The notes beneath the pieces are model-generated. The model ran no database searches and had not been told where the DNA came from. It saw only the letters and a list, made by a program, of their open reading frames with translations. 64,000 nucleotides of DNA, taken from CAIUGU01 sp040080215 (GTDB lineage Bacteria; Pseudomonadota; Gammaproteobacteria; Steroidobacterales; Steroidobacteraceae). Every line of letters begins with the position of its first letter. The stretch's first letter is position 1. Both the position numbers and the translations under genes were made by a program. This document shows positions 59,707 through 64,000 of the stretch, piece by piece. The DNA lies in assembly GCA_040080215.1 (NCBI GenBank), contig JBEBIT010000011.1, forward strand, positions 5,374-69,373, read 5' to 3'.

Positions 59707-60927
59707 TTGTCCCATCGTTTCGGAAAGTCCCTCGTCTGGCTGGCGTTGCCGGCTGCGGTCGCCGCCGGCTGGCTCCTGCTCCGGTGGTGGCAAGGCCCCA
59801 GCTTGCCCGCGTACCGTCTTGAGCCCCGTCCCTTGATCCAGAACGTCGTGGCGACCGGCCGGGTGATTTCAACATCGCGTGCACAGGTCGGCAGCGAGAT
59901 CACCGCCGTCGTCGTCGAGCGGCACGTCAAGGAAGGCGATGCCGTGGCGCCCGGCGACCTGCTCATCTCGCTGCGTGCGGACGATCTGGTCGCCAAGGTG
60001 CGCGAGGCCGAAGCCGCGCTCAATGAATTGCAGCAAGCCCGCCGGCCGCAGGCACAGGCCGCGCTTCGCCAGGCCGAAGCCCAGCTCCTGCAGGCCACGC
60101 GCGAGTCCGAGCGTCGTCGGTCGTTGCTTGCGTCCAGGCTGATTTCGAACGAACTCAAGGAGCAGGCAGAACAGGCAGAAACCAATGCCCGCGCCGCCGC
60201 GGAACAGGCACGGCTGCTGGCGGGTTCGCTAGCGGCCGGTCAATCGGAAGAACGCGTACTCCGCGAAAGACTCGCTGCTGCCCGAGCGACTCTAGCGAAG
60301 ACGCAGATTCGCGCCAACGTGGCAGGCACTGTGCTCACCCGCAATGTCGAACCCGGTGACCTCGTGCAGCCCGGCCGGGTGCTCCTGGAAGTCGCCCGTG
60401 CTGGCGACACCGAGCTGCTCGTTCCGGTGGACGAAAAGAACCTGGCGCTGCTTGCGCTGGGCCAGCAGGCCAAGGTGATCGCGGATGCCTATCCGGATCG
60501 TGTCTTCGGTGCCACCGTCAGCTTCATCGCCCCAAGCGTCGATCCACTGCGTGGCACCGTCGAAGTGCGCCTCAAGGTCGCACCTGTCCCGGACTATCTC
60601 AAACAGGACATGACCGTCTCGGCGACCGTTGAAACAGGCCGGCGTGAGACGGCGTTGGTCGTGCCAAACGATGCGCTGACGAGCCGCAATGCGAACCGGG
60701 GCACTGTGCTGGCAGTGAGGGGCGGCAAGGTGGTGCGGGCAGACGTGCAACTGGGCCTGCGCGGTACGGCTCTTTCCGAGGTGCTGGATGGCGTGTCGGC
60801 AGGCGACTGGGTGCTCGAGGGTGCCAGCGTCGCCGAGGGAAAACGCGTGCGTGTCAGCGAGCAGCCGCTGCCAGCCGGTTCGCCCGGTGTCGACAGCAGC
60901 AAGGAATTGCCGGTCCGCTTCGACTGA
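59707..60927 (+). CDS. Periplasmic adaptor of an ABC exporter (HlyD/MacA-like)
   Basis: A 406-residue membrane fusion protein with an N-terminal anchor (SLVWLALPAAVAAGWLLLRW), barrel-sandwich domain (VGSEITAVVVERHVKEGDAV), coiled-coil hairpin (about 95-190) and a C-terminal beta-barrel (IAPSVDPLRGTVEVRLKVAP). TTG start at 59707, CGGAG upstream. It forms a unit with the permease and ATPase that follow. Substrate unknown. Confidence 0.85.
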   Translation: MSHRFGKSLVWLALPAAVAAGWLLLRWWQGPSLPAYRLEPRPLIQNVVATGRVISTSRAQVGSEITAVVVERHVKEGDAVAPGDLLISLRADDLVAKVREAEAALNELQQARRPQAQAALRQAEAQLLQATRESERRRSLLASRLISNELKEQAEQAETNARAAAEQARLLAGSLAAGQSEERVLRERLAAARATLAKTQIRANVAGTVLTRNVEPGDLVQPGRVLLEVARAGDTELLVPVDEKNLALLALGQQAKVIADAYPDRVFGATVSFIAPSVDPLRGTVEVRLKVAPVPDYLKQDMTVSATVETGRRETALVVPNDALTSRNANRGTVLAVRGGKVVRADVQLGLRGTALSEVLDGVSAGDWVLEGASVAEGKRVRVSEQPLPAGSPGVDSSKELPVRFD

Positions 60928-60933
60928 CAGCGC

Positions 60934-62136
60934 ATGTGGATCGAAGCGAACATCGCGTTCAAGTTCCTGCGGCAGGGTCGCATCCAGACGGCGCTGATTC
61001 TGGTTGGCGTTGCGGTTGGTGTCGCCGTCATCGTGTTTGTCGTCGCGCTCATCAATGGCCTGCAGGGCAACATCATCGAGCGAACCCTGGGGACGCAGTC
61101 CCATATCCGGGTCCAGCCGCCTGAGGAGGTCAACCTGCGGCCGTCGGCGCCGGGCAGCACGATCGAACTGCTGAATGAGGACAAGCGTCCGCAGCGGCTG
61201 CGCTCGATCAACAACTGGCTCGAGGTACAAGCCGCGCTGGACGGGTTGCCGGGATTGAAGGCGGTGTCGCCGATGGCATCCGGGCCGGGGTTTGCAAGAA
61301 GGGGCGAGGTCCTGCGGTCCGTGTCCCTGATGGGCATCGATCCGGCGCGCTACGAGCGGATCATCCCGATCCGTGATGACATCGTCGAAGGCGAGTTTCG
61401 CGTGGGCGCGGGCGATGCCGTGATCGGCAAGCAACTGGCGGACGAACTCGGGGTCAAGGCTGGCAACAAGCTGCGGCTCGAGGCCGGGCAGGGGCGCGAC
61501 GCGATCGTCAACGTCGCCGGCATCTTCGAGCTCGGTGTCCGCGAACTCGATGCCCGCTTCGTCTATCTCGACCTCACGCAGGCACAAGCGTTGCTGGCCT
61601 TGCCGGGTGGTGTCACGCAGATCGATGTTACCGTCAACGACATCTTTGCTGCCGATGTGAGCTCTGCCCGCATCGCGCGGCTGACGGGACTCAAGTCCGA
61701 GAGCTGGATGGAAACGAATGCCCAGCTGATGAATGCGCTTTCGTCACAAAGCATCTCCACCAACATCATCAGCCTGATGGTGGCGCTCTCGGTCGCGTTT
61801 GGCATTGCAAGCGTCCTGGCAGTGAGCGTCACGCAGCGAACGCGCGAGATCGGCATCCTGCGTGCGATCGGAACCACCCGCCGGCAGATGCTGGGCGTGT
61901 TCCTGTTGCAGGGTGGCCTGGTCGGGCTGGTGGGCTCTGCCATCGGCGGCTTCGCGGCGTATGCGCTGGTATGGCTGTTCAACACGATCGGCCCGGGTCT
62001 CTTTTATATACCGATCGGTCCCGTGCTGATCCCCGCCTCGATGGCGCTGGCAACGGTGACGGGCGTGTTGTCCGCCATGGCGCCGGCCTGGCGCGCTTCG
62101 CGGCTCGATCCCGTCGTGGCGATCCGCTATGTCTGA
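60934..62136 (+). CDS. ABC exporter permease (MacB/LolC-type)
   Basis: A 400-residue FtsX-type permease with an N-terminal helix (IQTALILVGVAVGVAVIVFV), a large periplasmic domain and three C-terminal helices (SLMVALSVAFGIASVLAVSV, LGVFLLQGGLVGLVGSAIGG, IGPVLIPASMALATVTGVLS). Such permeases move lipoproteins, peptides or drugs by a mechanotransmission scheme. It overlaps the ATPase by 8 bp. Confidence 0.88.
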   Translation: MWIEANIAFKFLRQGRIQTALILVGVAVGVAVIVFVVALINGLQGNIIERTLGTQSHIRVQPPEEVNLRPSAPGSTIELLNEDKRPQRLRSINNWLEVQAALDGLPGLKAVSPMASGPGFARRGEVLRSVSLMGIDPARYERIIPIRDDIVEGEFRVGAGDAVIGKQLADELGVKAGNKLRLEAGQGRDAIVNVAGIFELGVRELDARFVYLDLTQAQALLALPGGVTQIDVTVNDIFAADVSSARIARLTGLKSESWMETNAQLMNALSSQSISTNIISLMVALSVAFGIASVLAVSVTQRTREIGILRAIGTTRRQMLGVFLLQGGLVGLVGSAIGGFAAYALVWLFNTIGPGLFYIPIGPVLIPASMALATVTGVLSAMAPAWRASRLDPVVAIRYV

Positions 62137-62890
62137 CGGCGTCCTGCGTCTCGAAGGGCTGAGGAAGTCGTACAACGTCGGGTTGCCCACCGAAGTCGAG
62201 GTACTGCATGGCATCGACCTGAAGGTAGGCCGGCACGATTTCGCAGCCCTCATCGGTCCGTCAGGTTCCGGCAAGAGCACGCTGCTCAACGTCATCGGCC
62301 TGCTGGATACGCCCACCCAGGGCGAACTGTACCTGCTCGACCGGCCGACGCGCGCCATGGACGATGACGAACGCACGGCACTGCGGGGCAGCTCGATCGG
62401 GTTCGTATTCCAGTTCCATCACCTGATCCAGGCGTTCACCGCGCTCGAGAACGTGCTGATGCCGTTGATGGTGACGCGAGGCAAGCCGGACGCGGACGCA
62501 ACGGAACGGGCCTGGGCGCTGCTCAAGGCCGTGGGAATTGAATCCTTTGCAGCCAAGAAGCCGAATGAACTGTCAGGCGGACAACAGCAGCGCGTGGCCA
62601 TCGCCCGGGCGTTGATCACACGGCCTGCCTTGCTGCTTGCCGACGAGCCCACCGGCAACCTCGATACGCGCACGGCAGCCGAGACGTTTGCGTTGTTCCG
62701 GAAGTTCAACGAGGAGTTCGGCTGCGCGGTGCTGGTCGTGACCCACGATCCGCGGTTGTCCGAGAGTTGCGACCGCACGATCAACCTCGTCGACGGACTG
62801 ATCGTCAGTGACACGCTCAATTCACGCACTGGAGCCGCAGCCGGTGCCGGCGCCGGCGCTACAGGAGACCGTGATGACCACCCCTTATGA
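62129..62890 (+). CDS. ABC exporter ATPase (LolD/MacB-type)
   Basis: A 253-residue ATPase with Walker A GPSGSGKST (about 45), the LolD/MacB-type SSIGFVFQFHHLIQAFTALE, signature ELSGGQQQRVAIARALITRP and Walker B LLADEPTGNLDTRTA. It powers the permease above. The 3' end overlaps the glutathione peroxidase start by 17 bp. Confidence 0.9.
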   Translation: MSDGVLRLEGLRKSYNVGLPTEVEVLHGIDLKVGRHDFAALIGPSGSGKSTLLNVIGLLDTPTQGELYLLDRPTRAMDDDERTALRGSSIGFVFQFHHLIQAFTALENVLMPLMVTRGKPDADATERAWALLKAVGIESFAAKKPNELSGGQQQRVAIARALITRPALLLADEPTGNLDTRTAAETFALFRKFNEEFGCAVLVVTHDPRLSESCDRTINLVDGLIVSDTLNSRTGAAAGAGAGATGDRDDHPL

Positions 62891-63368
62891 TTTCTCCGCC
62901 CGGACCCTCGAGGGCATCGAGCAGCCGTTGTCGACTTACGAGGGCAAGGCGTTGCTGATCGTCAACGTGGCCAGCAAGTGTGGTTTCACGCCGCAGTACG
63001 AGGGCCTGGAGGCGTTGCACCGCAAGCTGTCACCGCAAGGATTTGCGGTACTCGGGTTTCCCTGCGACCAGTTCGGTCACCAGGAGCCGGGCGACGAAGC
63101 CGAGATCCGCAGCTTCTGCTCGCTGAACTACGAGGTGACTTTCCCGCTGTTCGCCAAGATCGAGGTGAACGGCGAGGGCGCCCATCCGCTGTATCGCTAT
63201 CTCAAGAAGGCGGCCCCCGGGTTGCTGGGCAGCGAGGGCATCAAATGGAACTTCACCAAGTTCCTGGTCGACGGCCAGGGTCGCGTGGTGAAGCGCTATG
63301 CGCCCACCGACAAACCGGAGAGCATCGAGAAGGACATCGTCGGCCTGCTGAAGGGCGTTCCAGCCTGA
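62874..63368 (+). CDS. Glutathione peroxidase-family protein
   Basis: A 164-residue thiol peroxidase with the peroxidatic Cys in NVASKCGFTPQYEGLEAL (about 36), GFPCDQFGHQEPG and KWNFTKFLVDGQG. The Cys version of the family usually uses thioredoxin. AGGAG lies before ATG 62874; the longer in-frame start is rejected. The start lies inside the ATPase gene, so it may be coupled. Confidence 0.9.
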   Translation: MTTPYDFSARTLEGIEQPLSTYEGKALLIVNVASKCGFTPQYEGLEALHRKLSPQGFAVLGFPCDQFGHQEPGDEAEIRSFCSLNYEVTFPLFAKIEVNGEGAHPLYRYLKKAAPGLLGSEGIKWNFTKFLVDGQGRVVKRYAPTDKPESIEKDIVGLLKGVPA

Positions 63369-63784
63369 ACCTTGCTTGATGCCCCACCCGGCGTTCCGTC
63401 TTGGTGCGGCCGCCGGGAGATGTGGTCAATCGTGATTCACCGATGCGACCGTTGCCCTCGGCAAGAAGCGACGCATTGTCCCTCCTCCCAGTGGCGTATT
63501 CCTGCTGTTTGCCGCTGCCGCGGTAACCGGATCCGCAATCGGCCAAGGGCATAGAGTCGCGGAATCACGGGCTTTTCCTGCGTCTCTCCGCGCGGCGTCA
63601 TGCAATGCCGGTCCCGCTCAAGTCGCTGTGTACAGCGGGTCCCCATCGAGGCGCGCTGACGCTGGCACAGTTCGTGCTTACTCCTCTGCACAGATCCTCG
63701 CAGGCCGTCCTGCTGTTACCCGAACGGATCAGGAGGTGCGTCGCCCGGTTTGCAGCGCCACACAATCAGAAACACAGCTCAGCA
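63369..63784. other. Intergenic stretch without a supported gene
   Basis: About 415 bases after the glutathione peroxidase. No frame shows a plausible start, ribosome site or family motif. It probably carries the promoter for the riboswitch-controlled gene to the right, but I could not fix a -35/-10 pair. Confidence 0.5.
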
Positions 63785-63970
63785 GGAGAGCGAATGACGG
63801 GAAGCCGTCATTCCGCCGAAGGCGAAATCTCCCATAAACGCTCAGGCCCCTGTACTGCGAGTTGTCATGTCGGCTGAAGAGCGATCCGCGCGAGGCGTGG
63901 ATCCACCGAAGAAGCAACGCGCGAGACGGTCGCGCGGAAACTCTCAGGTTCCAGGACAGCGGGAGCGGCG
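63785..63970 (+). promoter_or_regulatory. Tandem glycine riboswitch
   Basis: Two consecutive glycine aptamers. Aptamer 1 (63785-63861) has GGAGAG, CCGCCGAAGGCGAAA, CGCTCAGGCCCCTGTACTG. Aptamer 2 (about 63876-63968) has AGAGCG, CCACCGAAGAAGCAA, GAAACTCTCAGGTTCCAGGA, then CAGCGGGAG. The CGAAG(G)GCAA and CTCAGG...GGACAG elements are the conserved core. Such tandem switches activate glycine cleavage genes (gcvT) on glycine excess; the regulated gene lies beyond the right edge. Confidence 0.85.
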
Positions 63971-64000
63971 ATTCACCCAGGCAACTGGGCTCGATGCCGT

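Overview
The window is a GC-rich chromosomal segment of a gammaproteobacterium. The evidence is the order ypjD-ffh-rpsP-rimM-trmD-rplS, a 4.5S RNA next to dnaX-ybaB-recR, an mlaFEDCB operon, orn and a tail-specific protease. The SUF-only iron-sulfur operon with a U-type scaffold, together with the PQQ/DUF6152/NHL genes, points towards the Xanthomonadales, Nevskiales or Steroidobacterales. That placement is inference from gene content, not from a search.

Layout. 1-7.9 kb is housekeeping: a CorB-type protein running off the left edge, ypjD, ffh, the ribosomal/tRNA-modification operon, sppA, hslR and a UbiE-like methyltransferase. 8.1-15.3 kb is an accessory patch. It holds a type I secretion ABC transporter and its HlyD partner, a frameshifted signal-peptide gene, a scrap of a second hlyD split by a complete IS3-family element with a 4-bp target duplication, a remnant of another IS3-type element, and a lower-GC stretch with a lone methyltransferase. 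15.5-22.5 kb is an oxidative/periplasmic module: a conserved membrane-anchored protein, a DUF6152 protein, an NHL-repeat protein, a ModA-like binding protein, an alpha/beta-hydrolase-fold protein without the nucleophilic serine, a PQQ dehydrogenase and a diheme cytochrome c. A DUF481 protein and a large CBM9/DUF5916-like outer-membrane protein follow.

25.8-33.3 kb (minus strand) is the SUF operon sufR-B-C-D-S-U-T followed by a Rieske ferredoxin and sixA. A palindromic operator lies over the sufR promoter, and a MITE-like repeat sits exactly between sufS and sufU. 33.5-37.5 kb carries mlaFEDCB facing mlaA. 37.5-43 kb carries a nested palindromic element, bepA, phoH, bcp, a second copy of the MITE, gcvR and dapA. 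43.2-51.3 kb has tRNA-Ser(GGA) with duplicated tRNA 3' ends, queF, 4.5S RNA, dnaX-ybaB-recR, rsgA, a Ste24-type protease, orn, a DUF1249 gene and a coiled-coil gene.

51.3-63.4 kb holds prc, small membrane and hypothetical genes, a Gfo/Idh/MocA oxidoreductase, an M1-like metalloprotease, hsp20 behind a good sigma-32 promoter, a beta-carbonic anhydrase, a bactofilin, a tripartite ABC exporter and a glutathione peroxidase. The right edge carries a tandem glycine riboswitch whose regulated gene, probably for glycine cleavage, lies outside the window.

Most of the window is ordinary core genome. The parts that deserve a second look are the decayed secretion locus with nested IS events, the paired MITE copies, the palindrome cluster next to mlaA, the DxD-type PQQ dehydrogenase module and the serine-less hydrolase. 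I found no CRISPR array, no prophage, and no system I could defend as wholly new.
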